Shown: in pieces, positions 10,383 to 21,109 of the stretch
Position numbering within the stretch: the stretch's first letter is position 1
How the letters are laid out: each line of letters begins with the position of its first letter
DNA from: Azorinus chamasolen
Lineage: Eukaryota; Mollusca; Bivalvia; Cardiida; Solecurtidae
Reading direction: 5' to 3'
Assembly: GCA_963576725.1 (NCBI GenBank)
Contig: OY755252.1
Span: 49,311,394-49,375,393, forward strand
DNA: 64,000 bases
Translations under genes and position numbers: made by a program
Notes under the pieces: generated by a model
What the model was told of the DNA's origin: nothing
Database searches by the model: none
What the model saw: the letters and a program-made list of their open reading frames with translations, nothing else

Positions 10383-10940
10383 ATGTTCAGGAAAGCCAGC
10401 AAGAATCCCTATGGCTATTTATTAGTGGACTCGAAATCATTCACTCCTGAAAGGGAAAGACTCCGACATAACGTCACGTGGCTTGATAAAGCACATGGGG
10501 AGAATAAGGTGACCAATCAGAGACCGGTATTTAACCCAGAAGCTATAACAAAAGGCGTCGTATCAGTTCAGAACCATTCTACGGTTGGAGTCCAAACAGT
10601 GAGTATCGATCCAGAAAAGACAATCATGTCTGATAAAATGAATGCCTGTGACGATTGTGAACTTTTATTTGATACTGCCCATGATTTGCAGAGACACGTC
10701 AAACGGGGTTGGTGTACAGAAAGTCAGGATCCTCCCGTAAAGAAACGTAAACTTGAGGATGATACAAATGAGTCAGAGTCAACAGACACGTTCGAGTACA
10801 ATGGAGGATACCTGCATTTGTGGCGGTTAGCCAAGAAGGAGGGCGCAGAATGTTACAAAGAGATGTACGACCGATATCTCTCAGAAGGAGAAAGCGACGA
10901 AGACGCCTCTGACTTAGCCAACGAAAGGGTTAAATTTTAG
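10383..10940 (+). CDS. ATPase C-terminal tail continuing into a C2HC zinc-finger protein
   Basis: The longest intact frame of the element on this strand (185 codons). Residues 1-31 are the end of the ATPase (NPYGYLLVDSKSFTPERERLRHN). Residues 32-86 have no obvious motif. Residues 87-111 form a zinc finger with C89, C92, H105 and a Cys in the fourth position (C111). PVKKRKL at 118-124 looks like a nuclear localisation signal, and the C-terminus is acidic (GESDEDASD). Polintons of invertebrates often carry a small zinc-finger ORF directly after the ATPase. Here both are in one frame, which may be original or may result from decay. The start is taken at the first Met but is really internal to the ATPase. 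Confidence 0.6.
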   Translation: MFRKASKNPYGYLLVDSKSFTPERERLRHNVTWLDKAHGENKVTNQRPVFNPEAITKGVVSVQNHSTVGVQTVSIDPEKTIMSDKMNACDDCELLFDTAHDLQRHVKRGWCTESQDPPVKKRKLEDDTNESESTDTFEYNGGYLHLWRLAKKEGAECYKEMYDRYLSEGESDEDASDLANERVKF

Positions 10941-11193
10941 GAAGAAAAAATGTTCATAAGTCCACATTACTGGAAACGTACTGGATTCCTCTACAGAACA
11001 ACACAGTACATAAATCTGTGTTACACCTGATCCAGGCTCTTACAGACCAAGGGATGCCTTTAGCAGTGACTAGAGCTCTGAAGAAAAGTAAAGCACAGTT
11101 TGAGGATTTGTTCGACACTCAAATGTCCGAGGATGAAGCGGACAGTGATACTGAAGATTCGGAGGAGGAATCAGATGACACTATATATAAATG
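10941..11193 (+). pseudogene. Acidic continuation of the zinc-finger ORF, frameshifted
   Basis: After the stop at 10940 the other frames continue with similar composition: HLIQALTDQGMPLAVTRALK followed by a very acidic tail (SEDEADSDTEDSEEESDDT) ending at TGA/TAA near 11,193. I read this as the C-terminal part of the same protein cut off by small indels. Function unknown; the acidic tail would suit a DNA- or histone-binding protein. Confidence 0.5.
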
Positions 11194-11199
11194 AGAACA

Positions 11200-13149
11200 A
11201 CAGCGTAAAAGCACTATTGTATGGATTACATTTTGTCGTGAACAGACATGGTTCCGTGGGAGGACTATTTAAAGACTATCTATTATGATCCTAAGCTTCC
11301 AGCTAGTTTTGCTGGGCCACAAAAGTTATATAAAATGGTTCACCAAGAGGGGAAGCACACCATTGGTATGCATGAGATACGCCAATTCCTGCATAACCAA
11401 CTGAAGATACCTACAACCTTCACAAGCCACTTCGAAGGCAGTTTCATCGCAACCACGTGATCAGCGCAGGCAAAGACGATGTATGGTTGACTGACTTAAT
11501 AGATATGGTGAAATACGCACATTGGAATCAGGGCTACAAATATATTTTACTGGTTATTGATACATTCTCTAAATACATCTGGCTCCAAACTTTGAAACGA
11601 AAAGCGGGAGATGAGGTGGCTGATGTCTTTTGCCTATATCTTCAACACATCTGGACGTACTCTAGCCAAACTCATAACAAATAAAGGTAAGTAGTATACA
11701 TGGTATTATTCTTCAATTTTTAACTTTCATGAATTTTGTCAGCATCCTAATAATAATAACAACAGCAACACCAATAATAATAATAATAATAATAATTAAT
11801 GATTACTAGAAAACTGACTCAGTTAGAGAGGGCCCTGTGGGTGATCTTTTGTTGAGTATGGCATTTTTGATAAATCAAGGGCAGATGACTCTGGACATGG
11901 TTATCTAATTCAACTCAAAACCTATAGGTGTCTTCCTCTAATAATATTAAACACATGCCCTTAATATGAAAGCAATATGTGGAGTACTATTTGAGTTATC
12001 ACGTCACATCAAAAATGTTGACAAAAGTTTATGGCATATTTGATGAATCCAGGGCAGATAACTCTAGACATAGCGATCTGATTCAAACTAAAAACTATAG
12101 GTGTCTTCCTCTGATGATAACTAGCACATGCCCTTAATATGAAACCAATATGTGGAGTACTGTTTGAGTTCTCGCGTCACATCAAAAGTGTTGACAAAAA
12201 TTGATGGCATTTTTGATGAATCAAGGGCAGATAACTCTAGACATAATGATCTGATTCAACCCCAAAACAATAGGTTTCTTCCTCTCATTGTACTTAGCAT
12301 ATGTTCTTGATATGAAACCAATATATGAAGAACTGTTTGAGTTATCGCATCACATCAAACTTGTTAACGGACGGACGGACACAAACGGAGAGACGGAGAG
12401 ACGGACAGAAAATGTGATTCATATAGGGTTCCTGCATTTTCAATGCAGGGTTCTAATAATAATGAATTCTTTAAAAAACAATATCATCGTACTGTCGTTA
12501 GCTATGACACACTGTCTTATGTTACAGGTCAAGAATTTTGTGCCAGAAAAGTCCAAGGCCTGATGACCAAATCTGAAGTCAAGTAATTTCCGTCTTACAA
12601 TGAGACCAAAGCGTCTACCTCTGAAAGAGCCACTCTGACCATTAAAATGAGACTACGGCGATGGTTCACTTACAAAATACGTATTTACCTATGTTGCAAA
12701 ACTTTGCAGACAGCTATAACCGAATGTTTCACAGAACCATTGGAATGGCACCATCTAGTGTCAATGACAACAACCAGGAAGAAGTGAGACTATCGACTTA
12801 CTTTGCACAACTAAACACTAAACTCAAACCATTCAAATACAAAATCGGCGATTATGTGAGGATCACTCGTCTGAGACAAGCATTTACTCGAGCGTACGAT
12901 GAAAACTATTCCGGCGAAGTGTTTCAAATATATACACGATATCATCGAAGCACATTACCCATCTACAAACTCCGTGATTTACAGACTGAGGACATTTAAG
13001 GCACATTTTATCAAAGCGACTGGCAGAAAGTCGATTTAGACCCTGACCAATTATGGAAAGTGGAGGAAGTATTAAAAACTAAAGGAAAATGACAGAATGA
13101 GCAACTGTTTGTGAAATGGAAATATTATCCCAAGAAGTTTAACAGCCAG
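11200..13149 (+). pseudogene. Polinton integrase (rve fold) with C-terminal chromodomain, broken
   Basis: Relic of the DDE integrase that inserts the element. Order: an N-terminal region (KALLYGL to about 11,410); a frame change near 11,415; the core start with the first catalytic Asp (DVWLTDLIDM, about 11,480-11,510) and GYKYILLVIDTFSKYIW (11,540-11,585); and another frame change near 11,635. The second catalytic position is Asn (ITNKG) at about 11,675-11,687. An intron follows (11687-12527), then QEF and the Glu region (STSERATLTIKM, about 12,615). The C-terminal part is open at 12661-12999 (YNRMFHRTIGMAPSSV ... YKIGDYVRI, SH3-like). After a stop at 12,997 a chromodomain follows in frame (LWKVEEVLKTKGK, a stop, EQLFVKWKYYPKKFNS) to about 13,149. 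At least two stops and three frame changes make it inactive. Confidence 0.9.
11687..12527 (+). other. Probable 841-bp intron in the integrase, containing 173-bp tandem repeats
   Basis: Donor 'gtaagt' at 11687 and acceptor 'gttacag' ending at 12527. The exons join in phase across the catalytic-motif region. The interior contains nearly three tandem copies of a 173-bp unit (starts near 11879, 12052 and 12225; landmark 'gggcagataactctagacat') and ends with a 'gacggacggac' run at 12370-12415. That looks like a dispersed molluscan repeat lodged within the intron. Confidence 0.65.
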
Positions 13150-13779
13150 TGATACACAGTGATAATCTGTGGTTCAATTGTACTGTTATACAATGTATTT
13201 TATGTTATTTGTAATAGTGTACATAAACTAAATGTATCTGTAGATGCGTATATCCCAATAGACACGAAAATTGTACTGCCCTGTTTGTAGTTCAAACTTC
13301 CCACTTCTACTTAATAATTCGCAGGTCGTGTGCCGATGACAAGTAATGTATTGTCAAATACTTATGATTTTACAAAAACGTAACGACTGATAAATTAACC
13401 TATGTATCTAAGGTATGGGCATTACCTGTGTGATGTGGAGATCGGTTTATTTACAACCTGTCGTCTGCTTTACTCTCGTTACTGCGCAGTCTACTCTTTG
13501 ATGGACTGTGGTGAAATAACACCATATCAGAAATGCATTACACTTTTAATCTCTATGATGGATTTGATTGGTCAATTACGTGAACATCTTTGTACTTGTT
13601 TGAGACATGTATAAACTTGTAAAATTGATTTTGATATTGTAAACAGAACATCTATATTTAACGGTTGTGGTTTACATTATAGTTACACTTAAGCGCATCT
13701 ATAACACTACCTAATGTCCATGTAATATACCGTCTGCTAGAGGATCATGTTTCACCTAGCTAATGAAATGTGCCACAGA
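13150..13779. other. Spacer between integrase and right TIR; nothing recognised
   Basis: AT-rich. A 70-codon frame at 13402-13614 (Cys/Leu-rich) has no motif I know and no support as a gene. The region may hold the integrase 3' untranslated sequence. Confidence 0.45.
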
Positions 13780-14557
13780 GAGAGAGGCTGAAAAAGAGAA
13801 AGACAGAAAGAGTGAGAGAGAGAGGAGAGAGAGAAGGAGAGGAGAAGAGAGAGAGAGAGGGAGAGAAGAGAGAAAGAGATTTACCCTCCAACGCTATAAG
13901 GATTTAACAACAGATTAGATGTAGCTCTGTGTTTACATATCCCGATTGGCCAGACATGACCTAGAAATCAATGACCCGACACTTTAGCGCACTATTTGAA
14001 AACTTTAACACCTAAGTTTTATTTGTCGTCTGTTTCACTCTTTTCCTTATATACAACCCACATATTAGGATCCAGATCATCTTAGTGCCTTATTTAAGTT
14101 TTCGATCCCGTACTGTGACTGTGCTGTCTGCTCTTGGCATGTATAAGACCCGGTTAACTTGCAATGGATACTGAGAGAGCGAGAGTGTATGTCTGTCGTT
14201 CAATATACTACATCGGCTTAATTTATTGTCTACTATTATATGACATTAGAAAACATTTATATTTGATAAGTCGTTTATACTTTAAAACAAAATACACCAT
14301 TTAAAGATATGCGAGTCGTTTCTGTTCAAGCTGACCTGCTAAAATGTCCTTACAGCAGTAAAACTTGGTAAGAGATTGACGTCGTCTGCTACAGAAAGCT
14401 TAAACCCAGCCCGCTCAAGCTCCAGATCGATAAACTGTCACCGCTAAGGTCACGCCCTGGTGCTTCCGAAAATTCACTCATCTTTTATACGGTATTACAT
14501 AGACTAAAGAAGGGGTCACTCGGTGCGTTGTGGCCTGGATGAGCCCGTTAGACTACT
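13780..14557. repeat. Polinton right terminal inverted repeat
   Basis: Inverted match to 1433-2451 (without the insert at 1746-1943). It ends '...cccgttagactact' directly before CACTAC. It includes a (GA)n run at 13,785-13,880. Divergence from the left copy is visible throughout, consistent with an old element. Confidence 0.9.
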
Positions 14558-14670
14558 CACTACATATATAACATACACTACAGATACACTATAGAACATG
14601 AAGGACATTCACCACATGTAGGACATACACTACATGTAGGATATACAATACAGACATATTAGGTAAAGGT
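14558..14670. repeat. Minisatellite resuming to the right of the Polinton, with TSD
   Basis: CACTAC at 14558-14563 is the right target duplication. 'acatacactaca', 'atgtaggacatacactac' and 'aggatatacaatacag' units follow, the same repeat as 888-1432. Confidence 0.8.
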
Positions 14671-14684
14671 CGATTCCCAAATAC

Positions 14685-14912
14685 AGTATACATTTAAGAC
14701 GGTATAATCCATTGCCAACTGTCCAGCTGGCTTGCGGTAGGTCGGTGGTTCTACCCGGATGGTCTTTTGTGCACGAAACAATGTAATTTGTTTCATGCCG
14801 AGAAGAGCCACTGGAGTCTTCCTCCGCTTGTAATTAGATGGAAGTCGTGATATGACTGAACTACTATTTAGGCGACGTAAAACCGGGTATAAACCAAACC
14901 AAACCATTGTCA
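14685..14912 (+). mobile_element. tRNA-derived SINE of clam type
   Basis: Contains 'ggtcggtggttctacccgg' (14740-14758), which resembles a degenerate pol III B box. A conserved body follows ('gtcttcctccgc', 'gtcgtgatatgactgaac', 'aggcgacgtaaaacc'), then a short A/C-rich tandem tail 'aaaccaaaccaaacc'. I recall very similar sequences from bivalve transcripts. An 82-codon open frame on the minus strand (14659-14907) lies on it and is not a gene. The 5' end is uncertain because the A box is not clear. Confidence 0.65.
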
Positions 14913-15535
14913 GTAATTATGTCAATGTGTTGGGAAACAAATGTACTAGTTGAACTAAGCAGATTCGCTACTTGTTTGCATTATATTGCTATATGTCACA
15001 GAAAATGACCATCCTGTTATAACAAAACAGAACATTGAACTTGCCATGAAATTGCTTGCAATCAAATTTAACTTGAAATACAACTTGGATTGTTTCAAAT
15101 TGTGTTTTAGATATTAACTGAGAAAAAAATCTATTTATGAAAAGAAACCAATTCGACCCACACGCGAATTATAAAATGTAAACTATTTCCAACGTAAATG
15201 TGAGAAAAGTTCCCCCGGGAGCGGCATACACAAAAAAGACACGGCACCCAAACATTACCAAAACAGTTAACATCACATCTACCAAGTACGTGACAACCGC
15301 ACAAAAAGACATAAAACATTTACCATATAAAAGTAGAGTAGACTATTGGGTGAACGCAGGAGCACCACATTGAAACTGTTAGTAACCAAAAACGGCTACT
15401 GTGGGACTTAAACCATATTTCTAGGTACCAACGTCACGCTTATCTCTCCTTCACCCAAGTCAAAATGTAAAGTTATCCAGTATCAGTATGTCCAGATTAC
15501 CTCAAATACGTATCATTATCAATGTTAAAGACGGA
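14913..15535. other. No gene seen
   Basis: AT-rich sequence with no repeats or coding stretches I can support. Confidence 0.5.
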
Positions 15536-15625
15536 TTGCAACTTAATGCAGGGTGAGAGTCATACAAAAATGTCCGTTGTGAGCTTTCTGTTTGACTTCC
15601 ATCCTGCATTAAGCAGCCACACATT
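15536..15625. repeat. Palindromic element core ('cttaatgcagg' family)
   Basis: Arms 'gcaacttaatgcagggtga' and 'ccatcctgcattaagcagcc' are inverted around a central 50 bp. The same hairpin core recurs at 16488-16592, 28866-28925, 30846-30940 and 52740-52832. Confidence 0.7.
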
Positions 15626-16472
15626 TCGATTTTTCGATATTTTACTCTACTTTATTAAATGACCACAGATATGACCATGGTGATGACAATGAACTGACTA
15701 AGACTTTATGTGAAACACCTTTGCCTTTCCCCTTTTCCTTTCTTAAAAGATCATTTGAAGTGAGACCAGACTGATAACCCCCTCATTACATGGTATTTCG
15801 ATCACATTTCCATGTGTGCGGTATAATTGGTTTGCTCTTCTGGTTTCCTATGTCGAGGTTACAGTTGCCTTTTCATCAATTATGTGTGGATTCACTGTAA
15901 TCGAAAAGGTATTAGTTTACAACAAAAGCGTGATCCACAGTGAAATGTGAATTCCTAGTAAAGTTTTGAACAAAATGTGTATCATCCAATTTAATGCTTC
16001 TGTAAACTTGATAATATGATTAGAAAGAAAACAAAAACAGAAAAAATAATATACACTAAGTCGACATCAAGAAAACAAAAGCGAAAGGCTATAGCTTAAC
16101 GTGACTAAGACATTTTAGTAGGTGTATGACATATCATTTTAGTAGGTGTATGACATCATTTGTTTGAAAAGTTTAAGGCTTATTTTTATTTTGAAAATGC
16201 GTTAAACACCAATTGTTAATATTGTATGCAGCTCAGCAACTGTTAATGATAAATATTCTAATCGGCTTTTTATAGGTAATTATAGGATAATTTATGATGA
16301 AATAGTAATGATATTTCGAATGGAAATTCTGATCAAGAAACATCCACTGAATCGGAAACATAGTCACTGAATGAAAATCAATTAAACAGCAATGTTCTGT
16401 TTCGATGTCAGAAAGTGAATGTTTTTTAGGCATACAGTATTACCTGGCTTAAGCGGTTATTCATCTATTGAA
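15626..16472. other. No gene seen
   Basis: AT-rich. It includes a short tandem duplication 'ttttagtaggtgtatgacat' at 16113-16155. Confidence 0.5.
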
Positions 16473-16640
16473 CATAGGACATCTTAAAAAGCAGGTGGTT
16501 GCTAATTGCAGGGCAACGGTGACACAGAAAGCTCCTGTATGAACTTACTGTATCACTTTTGTCATGCATTAAGCTACTACCTGTTTAGATTTCCAGATTC
16601 ATACTTCTTTTAATGGCCGTTTAAGACATGTCCTACTGTA
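16473..16640. mobile_element. Palindromic MITE with 'cttaatgcagg' core
   Basis: Outer inverted ends ('cataggacatcttaaaaag' against '...ttaagacatgtcctactgta') enclose the hairpin 'aggtggttgctaattgcagg' / 'catgcattaagctactacct'. Same architecture as 30787-30983. Confidence 0.65.
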
Positions 16641-16884
16641 TGTTTGGAATAAGATTTAACCATTTGAGCTTCCATATTGAACGAAGTGTTATTTTCAAGT
16701 CGATTTAACTTGTGTTTATTGAGCCACCTTTGAATACCCTTCTATGGTGTCAAATGCGCATAAGGCACATTGCATTCTGTTTTTACTTATTACTCTGCCT
16801 AAGAATAGAATACTTTCGTGAATTACTACACCTCAGCGAGAAACGTATTTCTGAACCCTCCCGATGATTAGAACTAAATACCAA

Positions 16885-17070
16885 GGCATTGCCGATGTGT
16901 CAACAACTAACGGTATGTAGCTGTCTCTGTGTGTCAAATGTGTCAACAAGTAACAGTCTATAACTGTATTTGTGTCGATGTGTCAACAACTAACGGTCTG
17001 TAGTTGTGTCGATGTGTCAACAACTAACGGTCTATAGCTGTCTCTGTGTCGATATGTCAGAAACTAATTG
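16885..17070. repeat. Minisatellite, about 40-bp unit
   Basis: Four or five copies of 'gatgtgtcaacaactaacgg' plus 'tctgtagctgtctctgtgtc', variable in length. Confidence 0.75.
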
Positions 17071-17129
17071 TCTATTGTCTTCCTTCGCAATGTCGATGAC
17101 TACGATTGCAGTTATTTTGAAACCATTGT

Positions 17130-17590
17130 ATTGCAATTAAATTAACCCTTTGCCTGCAAAAATATTACAATGATGTCAGTTAAATATCAGGTCTAAAAGA
17201 ATGATGTCAGTTAAATATCCGTCCTGTTACAATTATGTCAGTTAAATATCCGTCCTGTTACCATTACGACAGTTAAATGTCCGATCTATACAATGAAGTC
17301 AGTTAAATAGCCGTCATGTTACAATGATGCCAGTTAAATATCCGTTCTATAACAATGATACCAGTTAAATATCCATCCTGTTACAACGATGTCAGTTAAA
17401 TGTCCATCCTATTACAATGATGCCAGTTCGATCCTGTTAGAATAATTTCAGTTAAATACCCGTTCGATAAAAATAATTCCATTTGAATATCCGTCCTGTT
17501 ACAATGATGTCAGTTAAATATCCGGCATGTTACAATAATGGCAGTTAAATATCTGGCATGTGACAATAATGCCAGTTAACTTACTTGCTT
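17130..17590. repeat. Minisatellite, about 31-bp unit
   Basis: About 14 diverged copies of 'gtcagttaaatatccgtcct' followed by 'gttacaatgat'. Confidence 0.8.
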
Positions 17591-17853
17591 ATTTACGATT
17601 CTGTTAAGGTGTTTGAGAAACGATTGACCGACTGTCAAAATACACTTGATCCGGATAATACGCCGAATTACTGGGCGCTTCATCTGCAGCCATGCTGTTT
17701 GCAAATTCCTATTAGGTTTATATGATATACCGACTTTAAATAATTTTTTTTGTATTGTATTGTAGTGTATAGGTCGTGCTAAACAAGCAAAGGACTAACC
17801 CTCTTATAAATAGCATTGGAGCTGTCGTACTACTTGTTGGAATCTATTTTCCT

Positions 17854-19224
17854 CTTTTAGCTCACCTTGGCAAAGCTTTGGGAGACTTGAATGTCCGGCG
17901 TCCATCGTGCGTCGTCAACAATTTACTTGTGAACACACTAGTGGTCACACTTTTGGTCCAATCATCATTAAACTCGGTCAAAACGATTGTCGTGATGAAA
18001 TCTCGCACGAGTTTGAAAGTGGGTCATATGGGGTTAAAAACTAGGTACTATGTCAAATAGTACGAAAACACAGTGAACACTCTAGAAGTTACATTTTTAG
18101 CCAAATCATCGTAAATCTTGGTCAGAATACTTTTCCTAATACAATCTCCGACGATTTGAAAGCGGAATATGTGGGGTCAAAAACTCTGTCACTAGGTCAA
18201 ATAGTATGAAAACCTTGTGAACACTCTAGAGGTCACGTTTTCAGCAGATGCTTCATGGAACTTTATCAGAATTACATGTATCTTTTGATAAAATCTGGGA
18301 CGTGTTTGAAAGTTGGCTACGTGGGGTTAAAAACTAGGTCACTAGGTAAAATGGTAGAAAGACCTTGTGAACACTCTCGGGGTCACAGTTTAGGCAAATA
18401 TTCACGAAACTTGTTCAGAATGATAGTCTTAATAAAATCTCGGACGATTTGAAAGTGGGTTATGTGAGGTCAAATACTAAGTCACTATGTCAAATAGTAG
18501 GAAAACCCTGTGAACACTATAGGTCACATTTTTTGCAGAATCTTCATCAGAATGGTTGTTTTGATAAAATCTGGGACAAGTTTGAAAGTGGGTCACATGG
18601 AGTCAAAAATGGTCAGTAGATTAAACAGTGGAAAAACTTTGTGAACAATCTAGTGGTCAATCTTCATGAAAGTCAGAATGATTGTCTTGATAAAATCTCG
18701 GACAAGTTCGAAAATTGATAAACTAGGTCACTTGGTAAAATAGTAGGAAAATCTTGTGAACACTCTAGAGGTCACAATTTAGCCAAATTCCGATGAAACT
18801 TGGTCAGAATGATTGTCCTGATACAATCTTGGACGAGTTTAAAATTGGTTATGTGGGGTCAAAATGTAGGTAACTGGGTCATATCTCAGAAAAATATTGT
18901 TTACATTCCAGCGGCCACATTTGTAGCCCAATCTTCCTAAAACTTGCTCAGAATGTTTGTCTTGGTGATATCAAGGTTGTGGCTGATCATCGGTGGGGTG
19001 GGATAAAAAAAAGTAGGTCACTAGGTTAAATCCTAGAAAAATCACTCTAGATGGCACATTTTTATCCCAATCTCAGTTGGTCAGAATGATTGTCTTGATA
19101 AAATCAATATTCTAAATCCCATGTTCCACTATCAACATTGTTCCAATCCTGGGGCTACCCAGCTATAATCTTAAATCTATGGTAATCAGGTGAGCGATTC
19201 AGGGCCATCTTGACCCTCTTGTTT
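17854..19224 (+). mobile_element. AGCTCACC...GAGGGCC family element 1, with 145-bp internal repeats
   Basis: Starts 'cttttagctcacctt' and ends with 'caggtgagcgattcagggcc' and then 'cctcttgttt', termini shared (reversed) by 27118-28220 and by 33591-34143. Between them are about eight diverged tandem copies of a unit near 145 bp (landmarks 'gtgaacactctagaggtcac', 'cttggtcagaatgattgtc', 'aactaggtcactaggtcaaa'). Short ORFs at 17776-18060 and 18255-18452 lie in this repeat and are not genes. The class is unknown; a non-autonomous element is my inference. Confidence 0.7.
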
Positions 19225-19852
19225 CTTTTCAGACATGTTCAAATATTTGTTAAACTGTAATACTTACAATGCAGAAGATTTCATAAGATCGTGAACATTA
19301 TTTCCCGATCATATACTCTACAGCAGTATGTATTATCAGTATTGTTGTATATTTAGCTCTTCCTTTGCAAATAACAAACGCAGCAGCTAATACATAATCC
19401 ACCAATACTAAGCAGCTGATTATGAAACACCAGACCAAAGAGATTAAGACAATTAACCATAAGCCATTCAGACTGTATGATACCAATACATTTAACACAT
19501 TAAGATGTATCTTACAGATAACTTTCTCAGTTTAAAATTATAGAATCTTTATCGCAGTAGATCAAGTATCTATACATATATGTTTCTCAGGAGTTACAGA
19601 AGACAATGTAAATGCATTCCAAAACATGACGGCTGTATTATTTTCTTTTATTTAAGTCTACATGTATTTCATAGTTGTTGATTCATATGGTGTAGATATA
19701 TTATTAACACCTTTACATCTGTTCCGCTTTTCTAGACGACATGATCTGAGATTAACGAGTGTAAAACAGAAAAACAGACTTCACAATTTGACCAAACATG
19801 GGTACATAGGTCTACTTGTCTAAGTCGCCCTTACTTCATTCTCAGTGTTGTT
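19225..19852. other. No gene seen
   Basis: AT-rich with no coding or repeat structure I can support. The 66-codon minus-strand frame at 19298-19498 is hydrophobic but has no motif. Confidence 0.5.
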
Positions 19853-20036
19853 ATACTTTCTGATCCTTCGAGATCATGAATTTCACTCCTTTTGTTCTGA
19901 AAATTGAGTACCGCTTAAGCCGGTGCTAGGGGGCGTGAGCAGTGCTGAACTTTCAATTACTGCTCATAAAACCGAGTCAGCAATTTCTCCTTTTGTGTTG
20001 CAATTTATGCTTTCGGGGGATCACCTCTCTTCAGAA
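19853..20036 (+). mobile_element. Second copy of the 198-bp element
   Basis: Closely matches 1746-1943 from 'atac' plus 'ttctgat' to 'ctcttcagaa', including 'cttaagccggtgctaggg' and 'tttcgggggatcacctc'. No clear target duplication is visible here. Confidence 0.8.
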
Positions 20037-20290
20037 TTGATAATTGTCATAATTATATTGTATTGTGTAACGTAATAACAGTTGATTTATCAGATTCCGG
20101 TACAGTGGGGTCTCTGCTAATTACAGCTTATAGCGTAGCTGACTAGATATTGTATTATAGGCTAGATTCATATAGTATGTCGATTGCATGGAGCTGTGCA
20201 CTATTGGTCTTCAGTTGAGTATCGGTACAGTTTGCCGTAACCTCTCTGTTTTGGAGTTTCTGCTGGCAACTATCGTATGCAGATGTATAT

Positions 20291-20852
20291 CATTTACAAT
20301 GTTGATTACCCATAGCCCACCGTGACATAGAAATACTGTCAGGCCCAACGGGAAAAAATTACTGTCGAAAAAAACTGTCTCCCGCTACCATAGGCACGGA
20401 ACATGTGAGCGCTTATTAAATTGTGTGCGTGACGTCATCCTTTGACGTCATCGATTGACGTCATCTGACGCTTGCAATTTGATCAACAAACGTCATTATG
20501 ACAAGTGATTTGTATTATATATTTCTCTTATATATTCGTGATGCGACTATTTCGGAGGAGGCTCTGTCAAGATTGGCCAGTACTTATAACGTGCAATTAA
20601 TAGAAATGTGAAGCTGTTCCGCGATTTTTAAGCACCGAGTAGCTCTATAAATTTTGTTTAAAACTGTTTATTGTTGTCATTGAATAAATATATTTTCTGA
20701 CGAAATTGATGTTCGTTATAATAAAATATGGAGAGCGAAAGCACGTATTGTCAACCCTCGGTATGGTAATGTCCACCTCGGCTTACGCCTCGGTGAACAT
20801 AACCAACCCCAGGTTGACAGTACGTGCTGTCTCTCTCGATAGGATGTGTTAT
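20291..20852 (+). mobile_element. Short (internally deleted) member of the 'cgtgacatagaaatactgtc' family
   Basis: Its left about 190 bp (including 'gtctcccgctaccatagg' and a 'gacgtcat' cluster at 20430-20466) matches 35981-36200. Its right part ('gcgactatttcggaggag', 'gaaattgatg', 'ggagagcgaaagcacg') matches 37570-37785. The middle 1.4 kb of the long member is missing. The end contains a hairpin: 'ctcggtatggtaatgtccac' mirrored after 'ctcggcttacgcctcgg'. Confidence 0.75.
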
Positions 20853-21109
20853 TTATGTACTTTTCATTACAAATCTAGTTCGAATGTCTGCACAAAGAGG
20901 GAATATTTTTAAGCGACACGTATACTTTATCATATATTTCGAGTCACCTGCAACATTTTGATAAAAACATTTATTATAGTTTTTTTATATTCATAATGCC
21001 CTACAACAAGTTAACATTATTGGAGTTCTAAATCAGATTGTTCAGAGATTGGAATACCGATTGCCAAACATTCAAGGCCCTTCCAAAAATTAAATATTAA
21101 GTGTTTTAT
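20853..21109. other. No gene seen
   Basis: AT-rich spacer. Confidence 0.5.

Larger units (their letters stand above)
7394..10490 (+). pseudogene. Packaging-type (FtsK/HerA-like) ATPase of the Polinton, interrupted
   Basis: Relic of the genome-packaging ATPase. The N-terminal part (7394-7715) is Pro-rich, encoded by CCA repeats, and ends MISAPT next to a splice donor. After an intron (7716-8073) comes GKT, the Walker A lysine/threonine, then a one-base frame change and a clear ATPase stretch (YHDTRIQPV... YKRWQPLY, 8110-8265). A second frame change at about 8265 leads to a Walker B-like stretch (NNLLVLDDLF) and TEGSHHRS up to 8389. One retroelement copy is inserted here. The ATPase resumes at about 9570-9669 (CHYLVLF in frame with an in-frame TAG), a second retroelement copy follows, and the C-terminal part resumes at 10335 (MTLARQMYPG, then NPYGYLLVD near 10,405). 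The order and spacing leave no doubt about the family. Confidence 0.88.
1433..14557. mobile_element. Decayed Polinton/Maverick element, about 13.1 kb
   Basis: A virus-like self-synthesising DNA transposon. It is bounded by long terminal inverted repeats, begins AGTAG and ends ACTACT, and is flanked by CACTAC. Inside are the Polinton hallmarks: a family B DNA polymerase relic on the minus strand, and a packaging ATPase relic plus a chromodomain integrase relic on the plus strand. The left end lacks about 7 bases present at the right end (after AGTA). Genes are broken by many frameshifts and stops, so it cannot be autonomous. I see no major or minor capsid or protease gene in the space available. 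Later insertions are a 198-bp element in the left terminal repeat (1746-1943) and two 5'-truncated retroelements in the ATPase (8390-9569, 9670-10334). Without these the element is about 11 kb, short for the class. Confidence 0.92.

Noticed and set aside
14659..14907. 82-codon minus-strand ORF
   Set aside because: It lies entirely on a SINE, antisense to its proposed direction.
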